DNA of 64,000 nucleotides from contig CM036761.1 in NCBI GenBank assembly GCA_020796225.1, forward strand, positions 36,897,428-36,961,427, written 5' to 3'. How positions within the stretch are numbered: position 1 is the first letter of the stretch; each line of letters starts with the position of its first letter. Source of the DNA: Arion vulgaris (taxonomy: Eukaryota > Mollusca > Gastropoda > Stylommatophora > Arionidae). A program made the translations under genes and the position numbers. Of the stretch, positions 31,345-42,604 are shown in pieces. The notes below the pieces were generated by a model. It saw only the letters and a list, made by a program, of their open reading frames with translations. It did not search any database and was not told where the DNA came from.

Positions 31345-33440
31345 ATTCAATACACTAAAACTACTGACATATGGAAGGCTACACTAGACAATACACTAAA
31401 ACTACTGACATATGGAAGGCTACACTAGACAATACACTAAAACTACTGACATATGGAAGGAGAGCGGCTACACTAGACAATATACTAAAACTACTGACAT
31501 ATGGAAGGCTACACTAGACAATATACTAAAACTACTGACATATGGAAGGCTACACTAGACAATACACTAAAACTACTGACATATGGAAGGCTACACTAGA
31601 CAATACACTAAAACTACTGACATATGGAAGGCTACACTAGACAATACACTAAAACTACTGACATATGGAAGGCTACACTAGACAATACACTAAAACTACT
31701 GACATATGGAAGGCTACACTAGACAATACACTAAAACTACAGACATATGGAAGGCTATACTAGACAATACACTAAAACTACTGACATATGGAAGGCTACA
31801 CTAGACAATACACTAAAACTACTGACATATGGAAGGCTACACTAGACAATACACTAAAACTACTGACATATGGAAGGCTACACTAGACAATACACTAAAA
31901 CTACTGACATATGGAAGGCACACTGATTTCTCCTGATACTTGTATTACTAGATCACTAACTTCAATGGAGGCCTACCTCATCCTAACTCTTTGAAGGCTC
32001 CTACTCACTAAAATACGACATGAGGTATGACAATCACTAAAACTACTGACATATGCAGAGCAGGCTACACTAGACAATACACTAAACGACTGACATATGG
32101 AAGGCTACTAACAATACACTAAAACTACTGACATATGGAAGGCTACACTAGACAATACACTAAAACTACTGACATATGGAAGGCTACACTAGACAATACA
32201 CTAAAACTACTGACATATGGAAGGCTACACTAGACAATACACTAAAACTACTGACATATGAAGGAGGCGGCTACACTAGACAATACACTAAAACTACTGA
32301 CATATGGAAGGAGGGCGGCTACACTAGACAATACACTAAAACTACTGACATATGAAGGAGGCGCTACACTAGACAATACACTAAAACTACTGACATATGC
32401 AAGGAGGGCGGCTACACTAGACAATACACTAAAACTACTGACATATGGAAGGCTACACTAGACAATACACTAAAACTACTGACATATGCAAGGAGGGCGG
32501 CTACACTAGACAATACACTAAAACTACTGACATATGGAAGGCTACACTAGACAATACACTAAAACTACTGACATATGGAAGAGCTACACTAGACAATACA
32601 CTAAAACTACTGCATATGCGGAGAGCGCTACACTAGACAATACACTAAAACTACTGACATATGGAAGGCTACACTAGACAATACACTAAAACTACTGACA
32701 TATGGAAGGAGAGCGGCTACACTAGACAATACACTAAAACTACTGACATATGAAGGAGGCGCTACACTAGACAATACACTAAAACTACTGACATATGGAA
32801 GGCTACACTAGACAATACACTAAACACTGACATAGAACTACACTAGACAATACACTAAAACTACTGACATATGAAGGAGGGCTACACTAGACAATACACT
32901 AAAACTACTGACATATGGAAGGCTACACTAGACAATACACTAAAACTACTGACATATGAAGAGAGCGGCTACACTAGACAATACACTAAAACTACTGACA
33001 TATGAGGGGAGGCTACACTAGACAATACACTAAAACTACTGACTATGAAGGCTACACTAGACAATACACTAAAACTACTGACATATGGAAGGCTACACTA
33101 GACAATACACTAAAACTACTGACATATGAAGGAAGCATACACTAACTACTACTGACATATGAAGTCTCACTAAGCAACTAAAAAAACTACTGACATATGA
33201 AGCTACACTAGACAATACACTAAAACTACTGACATATGCAAGGAGGGCGGCTACACTAGACAATACACTAAAACTACTGACATATGGAAGGAAGACGCTA
33301 CACTAGACAATACACTAAAACTACTGACATATGGAAGGCTACACTAGACAATACACTAAAACTACTGACATATGGAAGGAGGGCGGCTACACTAGACAAT
33401 ACACTAAAACTACTGACATATGGAAGGAGGGCTACATTAG
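31345..33440. repeat. 41/48-bp minisatellite
   Basis: About 48 units containing 'actagacaatacactaaaac' then tactgacatatggaagg. Many units in the right half carry an extra 7-9 bp (aga/ggg cgg after 'ggaag'), giving 41- and ~48-bp types. Disordered blocks lie at 31919-32060, 32820-32840 and 33125-33200. Open frames through it are periodicity artefacts. Confidence 0.95.
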
Positions 33441-33604
33441 ACAAAACCACTTTATCCACACTATTTATCATGGGGCAGTGGCTGTGAGCCATCCAGAGCT
33501 GGTGCAGCAGGACAGATGATACAAGACAAAGTAGCAATACAATATTCAACAGCTGCCAACATTTTATACAAACTTTGAATAATAGTCTTTGGGGGCCACA
33601 TATA
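33441..33604. other. Spacer, nothing recognised
   Basis: Unassigned. Confidence 0.3.
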
Positions 33605-33870
33605 GTTCATAGTGAGCGTGAATAGCTTAAGCGGTAGTGAGTTCGATCACAACCCAGGAGTACCTGGTTCAAACCCTACGGTGGGCAAGTTTGGAAGCAA
33701 ATTCGTTTCCGTGAGATTTTTACGAAAGGTAAATATAGAACTCACCTTTTAAAAATCAATGAAAAACTACTTAACGTATAAGTGGTGCCTAGAAAAATAA
33801 GCGACTCGTTTACTGTGGTTGAGGGCTATGTCCTGTAAAGGATATTATACGATTTTCATATAGCTCATCA
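33605..33870 (+). mobile_element. SINE C, complete
   Basis: tRNA-like head: A-box region 'atagcttaagcggtagtgag', B-box 'ctggttcaaaccc' about 45 bp later; body 'cgtataagtggtgcctaga' and 'gtggttgagggctatgtcc'; end 'acgattttcatatag'. The copy at 2246-2467 shares the body and end. Confidence 0.85.
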
Positions 33871-34239
33871 GGTACCTGCGCACCCACAGATCGATTCTAC
33901 AGCTTCAGAGCAGCCAGCCAGAGTAAGAATACATCATAGAAGAGTTGTAAACATTTCATAACTTTCCACTTTGCATAACAGTCTGTGGTATCCGCATTGT
34001 TTTCAACCGTCATCTCCGCAAACCAAAATTGAACAGAAAATGGAATATTCAAACACGGAAAGAAAAACAAACAAATAAATAAATTCTAGAAAAACTAGTA
34101 ATGGAGACAAATTACTGCAGAAAATAAATAACAAACAACATATTTTGGACAGATAAGAAGACAGGACACATTGATTAAAACAAAGTGGAGTAGAAGTGAC
34201 TAAATGTTAAAGAGAATTGGCTGATAAACAACATTACTA
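33871..34239. other. No gene recognised
   Basis: Unassigned. Confidence 0.4.
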
Positions 34240-34480
34240 TACAGAAAAATTACATACTTTGGTCATATCAAGCGTCACGATGGCTTGGAAAGAACAATAC
34301 TAGAGGGCAGGGTCCCAGGACGCAGAGGCAGACCAAGAAGAAGATGGCTATAAGATATTAAAGAAACCATCGACGTAGTGGGTGAACTGGCTAGAGACAG
34401 AGTTAATTTCAGATGTGCTGAAATAGATAGTGGATGCTGGAGGTCCATTGCAGTAAAACTTTGATGCAGAATCAGCACAT
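34240..34480 (+). pseudogene. LINE-B reverse transcriptase tail
   Basis: Plus-strand reading: YFGHIKRHDGLERTILEG, RGRPRRRWL, stop, then IKETIDVVGELARDR-like peptide. The DNA is nearly identical to 43230-43490. A stop interrupts it at the 'tggctataagat' position, where the other copy has 'tggctacaagat'. Confidence 0.8.
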
Positions 34481-34499
34481 AATGATGGTGATATAAGAA

Positions 34500-34605
34500 T
34501 AATAATAGCCGTCCATCGCAAGCGATGATGACAACAATCTCAGACGTGTGCTTCTGCACCTCTCTGGTGTGTGTGGAGGTGGCCGTAGAGTCCAATCCTG
34601 ATATA
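34500..34605 (-). pseudogene. LINE-E RNase H region, short fragment
   Basis: 'gatgatgacaacaatctcag', 'acgtgtgcttctgcacctct' and 'agagtccaatcctgatat' align with 59810-59890. Only this small part remains. Confidence 0.6.
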
Positions 34606-34679
34606 TTGAATGAACACAGTATTCTTCATCAGTTTTATGGATGAACAACACATAGAAGGTGTAGTTTCTAAGAATTTCT

Positions 34680-34820
34680 TGCTGTCCTAATTTCTAACTG
34701 TGCATCTCTTGGTAACATTTATAGCTTTCTCCAGGCATATAATTTGACACGCCATGATTTTCCTCTCATGTACCCTGGACAGGGGCCACGTTTCAAACAG
34801 TGATCAGACGAGACGAAAGC
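34680..34820 (-). pseudogene. LINE-C reverse transcriptase, short fragment
   Basis: 'caggggccacgtttcaaac' and the preceding 'atttatagctttctccagg' follow the order of 47290-47370. Diverged. Confidence 0.45.
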
Positions 34821-35464
34821 CGCTTTGAGAACTTCAAACGGTTGGAAAGGGTCTATAAAAACATAATAATAACGTGCTCAACAAATAAATCAATACATAC
34901 ATTACATGCACGCCAGACTCACGCAACGAATGAGCTCTTTGAAACAGAAATTTGATGAGTTTAACACCAACACAAGAACCAGTACAGATCAGTCAGGAAA
35001 ACGAGCAAACATCGACCACATGGTACGATGAGCAAATCGATGCCACATCATTGGGCTCTGGTGACACAAGATGTCGTGTAGCTGGATGATAGTGAGGACG
35101 ATGTGATAAGCAGGAGAAGAAAATTCCGGTAGGTGGGACGAAAAATTATTTGAAAATGATTCAAGTAGAAAGAACAATGCAGTAGTGAAATTCTTGAACA
35201 ATAAACAGGCGCTAACATAACATAGGAAGATATACCTGAATGTGTAGAACAAGCTGGGGGAAAAGGAGAAGGAATCAAGTAGGAGAAAAAATGCAAAAGT
35301 GAAATTCGTGAATAATAAACAGACAATAGCATAGCATTGGAAGATACACATGAATGTGTAGAAAAAGCTGGGGGAAAGGAAAAGTAGAAGTTAGAGGTAT
35401 AAACAGTACATGCAGAAGACAAGAACAGATTTCAACAAAACATCACCAAAGGTAACTTTCTTAT
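34821..35464. other. No gene; internal ~120-bp duplication
   Basis: The stretch 35155-35280 is repeated at 35278-35400 in diverged form ('gtgaaattcttgaacaataa' versus 'gtgaaattcgtgaataataa', each followed by an acaggc/acagac... segment and 'gaatgtgtagaa'). The minus-strand frames here (34989-35351, 35048-35422) show this doubling and have no recognisable domain. Confidence 0.6.
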
Positions 35465-35655
35465 TATAACGTGACTACTTTAGTAGTACATCACTACCAG
35501 TTATAATGTTACTACTTTAGTAGTACATCACTACCAGTTATAATGTTACTACTTTAGTAGTACATCACTACCAGTTATAATGTTACTACTTTAGTAGTAC
35601 ATCACTACCAGTTATAATGTTACTATTTCAGTACTATACTACGACTTCTTATAAT
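35465..35655. repeat. 37-bp minisatellite (five units)
   Basis: Unit contains 'tactactttagtagtacatc' then actaccagttataatgt, itself including the near-palindrome tactactttagtagta. Units are almost identical except the last. Confidence 0.95.
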
Positions 35656-35734
35656 GTTGTAACAAGTAACTGTCGCTCACATCTTCAAAATTACTCAGTT
35701 ATATTCCGCGTGGATTCATCCGACTATTGTCACC

Positions 35735-36065
35735 ATGATCCCTGATCTCAATGTAAGTCTGATCTAGTTCCTAGTCTTATCGGAGACGGATGACAAAACA
35801 TAGGTCCAAGTTGAGTATGTAAACGCACCCCAGACAAAAGAAAATCGATAGTGTAGGATGAAAAGACGAAGTACGATTCAACTAATAAACTATTACAATA
35901 AAATGTCTACACTTATTTCTTCCATTTAAAAAATTACCTCGGAGACTTGCCGGTGCTACTGAGTTCACGTACTGTCGCTGAGATTTTCTTATGTAACGAA
36001 GAGATCGGAGCACACTTGGCTATTAACCACAGAACAATGCTGATGGTTATATCACAGAATCAGTG
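35735..36065 (+). mobile_element. SINE B, 5'-truncated
   Basis: Body 'ctagtcttatcggagacgg', core 'gccggtgctactgagttcac', then 'gaagagatcggagcacactt'. The tRNA head is absent. Confidence 0.75.
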
Positions 36066-36339
36066 AGATATGAATGTCTGCAACAAAAACTACTGGACGA
36101 AAATATTTGATGCAGTATGGATTTTTCTCACTTTTTACTATACAAGTGGATGTACAAATTTAGCAGTAGATTTTTAATTATTTGAAAAACAAAATTTGTG
36201 AAAAGAAAAATAATTTTGTAGATAAATGAATGTACTTTTATCACAAGCCAACACCGTGTTATATATATATATGGCCTTTTTCGTCTTTACAGACGGTCAA
36301 TTGGCAAGTGTTTTACTGTGACAACTTCTAAGTTTTCGC

Positions 36340-36900
36340 TTTTCTCTCTTGTCGTTCAGCTCATACATAAGTCTCTTCTCAAAAGACTCTGCGCCGTTTC
36401 GTAAGTTGGCTTTCCACACAACTCTGTCATCAGCTAGTCTTTCCCATGTGCTGGGACCTATAGAAAAGTTTTTCATTTATGCTTTGCAGACATCTTTATA
36501 TCTGAGCAGTGGGCTGTTCTGGTGCCTCTTCCCTCCGAAAGTTCACAGAACAACATTTATTTTGGTATGCGACAAGTTTCCATTCTTCTCACATGCTCCA
36601 ACCATCTTAGTCGTCTACTGCTGAGCATGCCCATGATGGAAGGCAGGTTTGCACGTTGCAGTACTTCAGAGTTGTTATCTTGTCGTACCACCTGATGTTC
36701 ATAATCTTGCGGAGACATTGAAGGTGAAAGATGTTAAGTCTCCCTCGTGTCTTGAGTAGGCTGTCCATGTTTCTGAGCCATATAGTAAAGAACTAATTAC
36801 ACAGGCTCGATATATTTGAATCTTCGTCTGCAATGTCAGTTTTGTGTTGTCCCACGCTCGCATTGATAGTTTGCCGAATGTAGTAGCCACATTAACACTG
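36340..36900 (-). pseudogene. LINE-G reverse transcriptase C-terminal half
   Basis: From right to left on the minus strand: KIQIYRACVISSLLYGSETW (about 36775-36835), the conserved thumb-side motif before the C-terminal domain of endonuclease-reverse transcriptases; then RGRLNIFHLQCLRKIMNI and RWYDKI; then a tail with KDVC, STWERLADDRVVWKANL and FEKRL near 36350-36480. Order and content match the C-terminal third of a non-LTR polymerase. Frames change several times, so it is inactive. Its 5' part is missing. Confidence 0.8.
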
Positions 36901-37684
36901 TTAAATAATAAGATAAGAACAAGTTACAAGTTGAATGTGTTAACGTAAATCTAGAGCTATAAAATAAACACGCCAAAGTGCAGTCTAAGACACACGGCCT
37001 AACCCAACAAACAAACTGGAAAAAACTGCGGGTTTTGGTAATGGATGTGTTAAGAGACAAATCAAGATACATATATATTTATTACTCTTTAGATTTTTCC
37101 TAGTTCAGACTGACTTTCTGTGCGTGGTTATGTTGCTATAGTAAGCTAAATAACCAACACAACGTGACAATTATGATGGAGATTGCGATAACGGAATTTA
37201 TATGGATACGCTAGTAATCCACAAAGAAAGAACTAGTGCGAGATGAGGTCATCAATTTATACAGTAATTGAGAAGGACAAAGCGATAGAGATCCACACGG
37301 AACCAAAAACAAATAACAGTGAGTACATCTCGAACATGTGAGACGAAGGAAACACCATTGTCATATTTGTAGTTCTTTGTGGGGGAAAGAACATTCCACT
37401 ATTACATTTTCATGTGTTGTGATTTCTTCAGAAAGGCCAGAACAGACAAGAAAGTATGTTGCAGCTTTCAGAGATAAGTGTATATATAATAGAAAACATC
37501 TTTAGGGTTAAGCGTGCTTTTAGAGGGAGGCCAACCGTCAAGAAGGAAGAATGTAGTTTTCTGAATACCAGCAGCGAGTGGTGATAAACGTATACGGTGT
37601 AAGTTAACTTTATATAGATAAAGTAATGGTTATTGTCTACGTTTTCACGGTGCCTGTGTTATAAAGGTATGAGGAGATTGCTTA
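36901..37684. other. No gene recognised
   Basis: AT-rich, unassigned. Confidence 0.4.
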
Positions 37685-37770
37685 GTTGTTAATTGTATTG
37701 GCCTTCTAGGCGGATGGTTTCGGTTCGAGTCCCAATGAGGATTTATCAGCCGTAAACGACTGTCATGTGA
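37685..37770 (+). mobile_element. tRNA-derived SINE head, fragment
   Basis: 'gatggtttcggttcgagtcc' contains a good B-box (ggttcgagtcc), with an A-box-like 'ttagttgttaattgtattgg' upstream. The body is lost; another SINE starts just downstream. Confidence 0.55.
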
Positions 37771-37779
37771 CGGATTAGC

Positions 37780-38075
37780 GTAATGCGTAAGCGTTCGTCT
37801 ATCGACTCAAACACAAAAGAGTTGTGAGTTCAATCCCATACTCAACCTTTCAAACGTGAGAAAATAAACTGGCCATCCTACCTCATGCACACTAGGGGTT
37901 AGAAATACGAAGTGACAGACACTTCATAAGAACGATAAGCATAAAGCCATATGTGCACTTCATAAGAAGGACAGCAAGCCATATGTGGAAACCTGGGCAC
38001 TTCATAAGAAGGACAGGCATAAAGCCATATGTGGAAACCTGGTGCAATGAAATCAATCCATCGCCTTTAGATCTT
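37780..38075 (+). mobile_element. SINE E relative with an internal triplication
   Basis: Head with A-box 'tagcgtaatgcgtaagcg' and B-box 'gtgagttcaatccc'. Near its 3' end, a ~45-bp segment (acttcataagaaggacag...aaagccatatgtg) is present three times (37921-38030) before 'aacctggtgcaatgaaatca'. In 27311-27556 the corresponding part (ggacagagccatatggg) is single. Confidence 0.75.
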
Positions 38076-38769
38076 CTTTAGAGTTTAAAATGTAACACAA
38101 ATCAAATGATTTCAAAATTGCAGTGAGCAGTCCCATTTTTTGTAGCAATCTTATTCATTTTAAGAAACCCCAAAAACTAGGACAAATTTAATTCTTGCAT
38201 CTAATTTAACCTTGCATGTTCCGTGTAAGGTTGGAAATTAGATATAAAAAAGAAAAGGTCTCTGGGAAACTGACCCCGCTGGAACGGAAATCAAAAAAGC
38301 TAGCAGCAATCCTTACAGGCACTTCAGCATTTATTAGACAGTGTTAATATTCGAAATATCGAAATCAAAAATCATGGAAGATCCAGCTTGCTGTGTGGAT
38401 TTGTCTTTTGGGAAGACACCGCCTATGAATAATGCATAGGAGTGTAGAAAGTAATCAGACAGTTCGTGTGATTATGGGTGATATCTCAATAAACGTAGGC
38501 TCGAAGACGTTATGACATCGTTGACTTCTGCTGATAGTGGTCAAAGGCGTGTTTCTTTGGGGCAGATGTCAGCTGTCTGCAAAGGCGTGGAATAAAAAAG
38601 TTATGCGCATAGATGACTGGTCATCAGATATTTGAATGATAAGATATGCAATGTCTGTAGACTATTGCCCTTGGATATTTGTTAGACGTTTGACTGAAAT
38701 CCCAGGTCGACCAGATGAGTAATTGCCTTCGACTCAGACAACACCCCGAGGTACCTTTTCACCTTGTTG
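38076..38769. other. No gene recognised
   Basis: Unassigned. Confidence 0.4.
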
Positions 38770-38880
38770 CTACTCATAGATCAAGCGTAAGCGTAGTGAT
38801 TAAAGTGTTAACCTGGAAAATGGAATAAAATGGGATCGTATCTCTTCGTAGCAGCAATTGGTCTGCCCATAAGTATAATT
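38770..38880 (+). mobile_element. Possible tRNA-derived SINE head
   Basis: 'gcgtaagcgtagtgattaaa' resembles an A-box region, and 'atgggatcgtatctc' could be a decayed B-box. Weak. Confidence 0.3.
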
Positions 38881-39144
38881 GGTTAAATGACTCGCTCATA
38901 TATAGAAATTATCACTAACTATAAACGGCAAGTGGTTTGGACTACAGGTTTCCTAGAAAGATCACACTTGTAGGATCTTATCTTCAAGTACCTCTGAAAA
39001 CGGCGAAGGCTCGTCTGCGTGGCGGGGAATATCAGTCAAATTGTAGATGCAGGCCTTCACGCAAAAATCAATCAGAAGCATCATACCAAGCGTCATGACA
39101 AGAGCCTGAATTCACAGCGATCGAACCAGATAGGAAAAAAAGAA

Positions 39145-39420
39145 GAAGATATAGAGGAAAGGACTTAACTCCTGACTTCCAAACGGTACGTGACACGTCC
39201 AGTTATGACGGAAAGAACTGACCACATCACTACTAAATGTTTCCTGACTTGCTTAGTTATGAAGGATATAACAAAACACATGCCTTCCATATTGTACCTG
39301 ACTGGCTCAGTTATACAGGGAAGAACTAATCAACTTACTTCCAAATGGTATCTTGTTCGCTCAGTTATAGAACACATGATTTTATCAAGCAAAGGATACA
39401 ACAGAATTGAAGAATTTCCA
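39145..39420. repeat. 54-bp degenerate tandem repeat
   Basis: Starts of '(g)(c/t)(t/c)cagttat' at 39197, 39251, 39305 and 39359 are exactly 54 bp apart, although units differ at many positions; a partial unit precedes them. Indels are absent despite the substitutions. The 80-codon plus frame 39190-39432 has an 18-residue period. Confidence 0.8.
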
Positions 39421-39459
39421 CTTCTTACATAGCACAGAACATATAGAATCAAACAATCA

Positions 39460-39582
39460 ATTCATAACGGCTCTAAAATGAAAATAAAGTCTTGATAAAT
39501 GCATTTTGGTCGAAACGTTGTTGTGTATTGTTATTATTTTTTTGTATTTTGTAAAACTACAGTACTTTGTTTTTAACGTGTT
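39460..39582 (+). mobile_element. Repeat G with hammerhead-like motif
   Basis: 'cttgataaatgcattttggt' then cgaaacgttgttgtg and 'tttgtaaaactacagtactt', collinear with 49259-49335. Lies between the 54-bp and 40-bp arrays. Confidence 0.6.
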
Positions 39583-39985
39583 TCGACATTGCTATATAGT
39601 TTTACTTCAGTCTTCCTTTATATCAACATTGCTACATAGTTTTACTGCAGTCTTCCCTTGTGTCGCCATTGTTACATAGTTTTACTGCAGTCTTCCTTTA
39701 TATCAACATTGCTACATAGTTTTACTGCAGTCTTCCTTATTTCGCCATTGTTACATAGTTTTACTGCAGTCTTCCTTTATATCAACATTGCTACATAGTT
39801 TTACTGCAGTCTTCCTTTATATCAACATTGCTACATAGTTTTACTGCAGTCTTCCTTTATATCAACATTGCTACATAGTTTTACTGCAGTCTTCCTTTAT
39901 ATCGACATTGCTACATAGTTTTACTGCAGTCTTCCTTATATCGACATTGCTACATAGTTTTACTGCAGTCTTCCTTTATATCGAA
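39583..39985. repeat. 40-bp minisatellite
   Basis: Ten units containing 'acatagttttactgcagtct' then tcctttatatcaacattgct. It starts immediately after repeat G. 'agttttactgcagtct' also occurs, reversed (agactgcagtaaaact), in the short 31-bp repeats at 48940-49175, beside other G copies. Confidence 0.95.
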
Positions 39986-40945
39986 AATATTGTAAGCACT
40001 TTACCACATTGAAATTTCATCACGGACTTACTTGAATCTACAATTTATCATTTTTAAAACATTTTCCTTCATGTTTTGAATTTTCTTTTGCATCGCTATG
40101 CCTGTCTTTGTACCGAAATGAAGACCTATCGGTCAATACCTTGTTTTCAGCTATAATTTCATTATTTGGTTTAGTCAAATTGTCATTGAAGATTATGTAT
40201 GCAGTTATGGCATTTTTTTCTAGTTTTAATTCGTTTTCTCTCGTTCCTTAGTATCAGATCTTCGCGTTTAGATTTTATACTAACTTCAAACGATCATTTC
40301 TGCCTTCTTGTATTACTGATCAGTCTAAAAACGAAATAATCTTGCAAATTCTGAAACAAATAATGATCAGTTTTTGTGAATAAATATGCAAATGAATCAG
40401 TTATGCAAATAAGAGATTACACAAAAGCTCATGATATTTAAGAGTTCATAAAGAAACCTTCATAATTTGTCCCTTTAAGCTGGTCATTGGACTGAATGTA
40501 TTTGCTTCGTCCCATTAGGAAATGGTTTTTTGTTTATTTTATTGTGTACTTCTTCGGTGCTGGATGCAGAATTATGTTGTTATTTTTTTCGTGGAATGTA
40601 ATTTTGGGGGCTTTATTTTCTGGCAACTTATTCTTTGTTCCAAAATTGTTGGGTTTTGTTACGGTGAAATACATAAAAATTAAGTAATGTAGTTTTACCA
40701 AATTTTTAACAAATGTATCTATACTATATTGAATTTTAAAAACACTAACAAATAATGCATTATACATTTTTTTTAACACACTCGAATAATACATAAGTAA
40801 TTTTGAAAAGCAAACACGACTACTAATACATAATTAATTTTTTTTAAACACACGAATAATACATAAAGAATTTAAACAATATTTAAAACAGTCTAGGTGT
40901 TTGTATATATCACACATTTAAGCACGGATTAACTGTTGCGCTGTT
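39986..40945. other. AT-rich gap, no gene
   Basis: Nothing recognised; the 40496-40687 frame is AT-driven. A short phrase is repeated near 40764-40798 and 40834-40868 (tttttttaa(a/c)acac(t)cgaataatacata). Confidence 0.4.
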
Positions 40946-40949
40946 ATCT

Positions 40950-41140
40950 TTGTCTACTGTTCCCAGGTGGAATATGGAATTGGTTGTCCACTCTTGCCAT
41001 TAAGTGTAGGGATGGGAGATTTAATTTGTTTTCTATGGCCAGATGAATCGCTCTTGTTGTGTTATATCCGTGTTTATGTAGTGTGGTCTCGATACTGTCT
41101 ATCCATCTTTTTATTGGTCTTCCCTTGGCTCTAGTGCTTA
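40950..41140 (-). pseudogene. LINE-D tail
   Basis: Matches 42355-42555 closely ('cactcttgccattaagtgta', 'tgttgtgttatatccgtg'). On the minus strand it encodes a tail of the form IDxIKTTLHKxGYNTT...HLALERKLKLPSLR. The best-preserved peptide is in the 42355 copy. Confidence 0.7.
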
Positions 41141-41159
41141 ATATCTTTGTCTACTCATG

Positions 41160-41475
41160 GAATGATCAAAGAAAACATTTCATCAAAGACCTCAGTATAA
41201 CAGACCAGGTCATTAAATTTTGTCTACGTACCGGACACTGCAAAATCAACATACACTTACCTAGACTAGGAATAAGTCAAACAGCTATCTGCCAGTGTCA
41301 ACAGGTGGAACATGTACTATCCTATGTGAGCTGAGAAGCAACAAGTGGCCACAACTAGTCGACCTGAAAACTAAGCTTTGAGGAAACCTGACAGACCTGA
41401 AACTGACTGCCCAGTTTGTGGTCTACTGAGAATTAAGCGCGTGACCTGAGATTACTGAAGAAGAAGAAGAAGAAT
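41160..41475 (+). pseudogene. LINE-E 3' end (RNase H/zinc-knuckle tail) with (GAA)n
   Basis: The plus frame (within 41059-41334) contains DQVIKFCLRTGHCKINIHL, then PRLGISQTAICQCQQVEHVL: the Cys-rich region after the RNase H domain of jockey-type LINEs, with the usual CxC and H spacing. A further frame reads NKWPQLVDLKTKL and LKLTAQFVV up to a stop. The element ends in 'actgaagaagaagaagaaga'. Frameshifted and inactive. Confidence 0.75.
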
Positions 41476-41745
41476 ATGTGTCTACATTCTTCTTCTTCCA
41501 ACGCCCCATATTGCTCACTTGTTAACCACTCTTTGTGATTTGTATGTGATCTGAGCCTAAGACCGATTGTACGTTGTGCCAGTTATGGCCTACAAGTAGG
41601 TTAGCGTATCTGATTTCTGCCTCGCTTTTTATTTACTAGGATCGCTTTCCTAGACCCCTACCTCAGTATCCTCTTGCAACATGCCTTGTAGGTCACAGTG
41701 CTACTATTCTTTGCTCCCCTTGAGAGCTCTGGCATCACACATTTG
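41476..41745 (-). mobile_element. SINE A copy
   Basis: Left end 'attcttcttcttccaacgcc' abuts the (GAA)n tail of LINE-E, making a tail-to-tail junction. Then 'gtgatctgagcctaagaccg', 'acccctacctcagtatcctc' and 'ctttgctccccttgagag'. Confidence 0.8.
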
Positions 41746-42238
41746 TCTACAAAATTCATTGATTACACAAATAAAAACCTGTTGTCCTTATAAATGCTGA
41801 TTTATATAAATAACATTTGTCAAGTCTATGAATGGAAATACTGATTTCACAAACATAGACTGTCAGTAACTAATTTGTATTTGATTAACATTGGAATTGA
41901 AACTTATATATCGCATAAACACAAGAAACAACCAAGTCAAGAAAACCGTGAAAATTATAAATTGAAGGAAGATTATGTAAAGATTAAAAAAGAGATGCCA
42001 ACTATTTTTGTCAAATAAAGAAACAAAAAGCTATTGAAAATTATACGACCTGGGAAAGGTTGAGGTAATTGTTATGCGCAAAATGGCAATGAGAAGACAA
42101 ATTTATATGTGAGAAGGAAATATTAACAGCTCCCTAAAGAACAGTTTGGCAGACTGCCACCATGGCAAGAGACAAGAAGCATTGGAGATAGAATAAAGCA
42201 TACCTTCAATGTTAAGATGACACACGATTTGTATCTAC
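41746..42238. other. No gene recognised
   Basis: AT-rich, unassigned. Confidence 0.4.
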
Positions 42239-42251
42239 ATTTTTAAATATA

Positions 42252-42306
<55 letters not shown>

Positions 42307-42330
42307 GAGAGAGAGAGAGAGAGAGAGATA
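42239..42330. repeat. (TA)n followed by (GA)n microsatellite
   Basis: Nearly pure TA dinucleotides at about 42247-42303, then (GA)n to 42330. Confidence 0.95.
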
Positions 42331-42354
42331 CAGACAAAGAGAAAGAGTGAGTCT

Positions 42355-42560
42355 ATCTATTGTCTATTGTCTATTCCCAGGTGGAAGATGTAGTTGCTGT
42401 CCACTCTTGCCGTTAAGCGTAGGGATGGGAGCTTTAATTTGCGTTCTAGGGCCAGATGAGTCGCCCTTGTTGTGTTATATCCCTGTTTATGTAGCGTGGT
42501 CTTGATATTATCTATCCATCTTTTTCTTGGTCTCTTAGCTCTAGTACTCGATCTCTTTTT
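42355..42560 (-). pseudogene. LINE-D tail
   Basis: Minus strand encodes KRWIDNIKTTLHKQGYNTTR, then ATHLALERKLKLPSLRL: a polymerase C-terminus. Same segment as 40950-41140 and the two halves flanking 46958-47548. Confidence 0.75.
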
Positions 42561-42604
42561 ATTGTATGCGGTTGGTTGTTAATGTGAGTTAATGTTTTAA
42601 AGTT

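Noticed and set aside
33331..33549. Frames at the end of the 41-bp array as a host peptide
   Set aside because: They are mostly array units plus a short unmatched tail.
34275..34595. 106-codon minus frame
   Set aside because: Antisense of a LINE-B tail whose sense strand encodes the recognisable RGRPRRRW peptide.
42239..42330. Promoter or origin based on the TA-rich run
   Set aside because: A plain dinucleotide microsatellite followed by (GA)n; nothing else supports a function.
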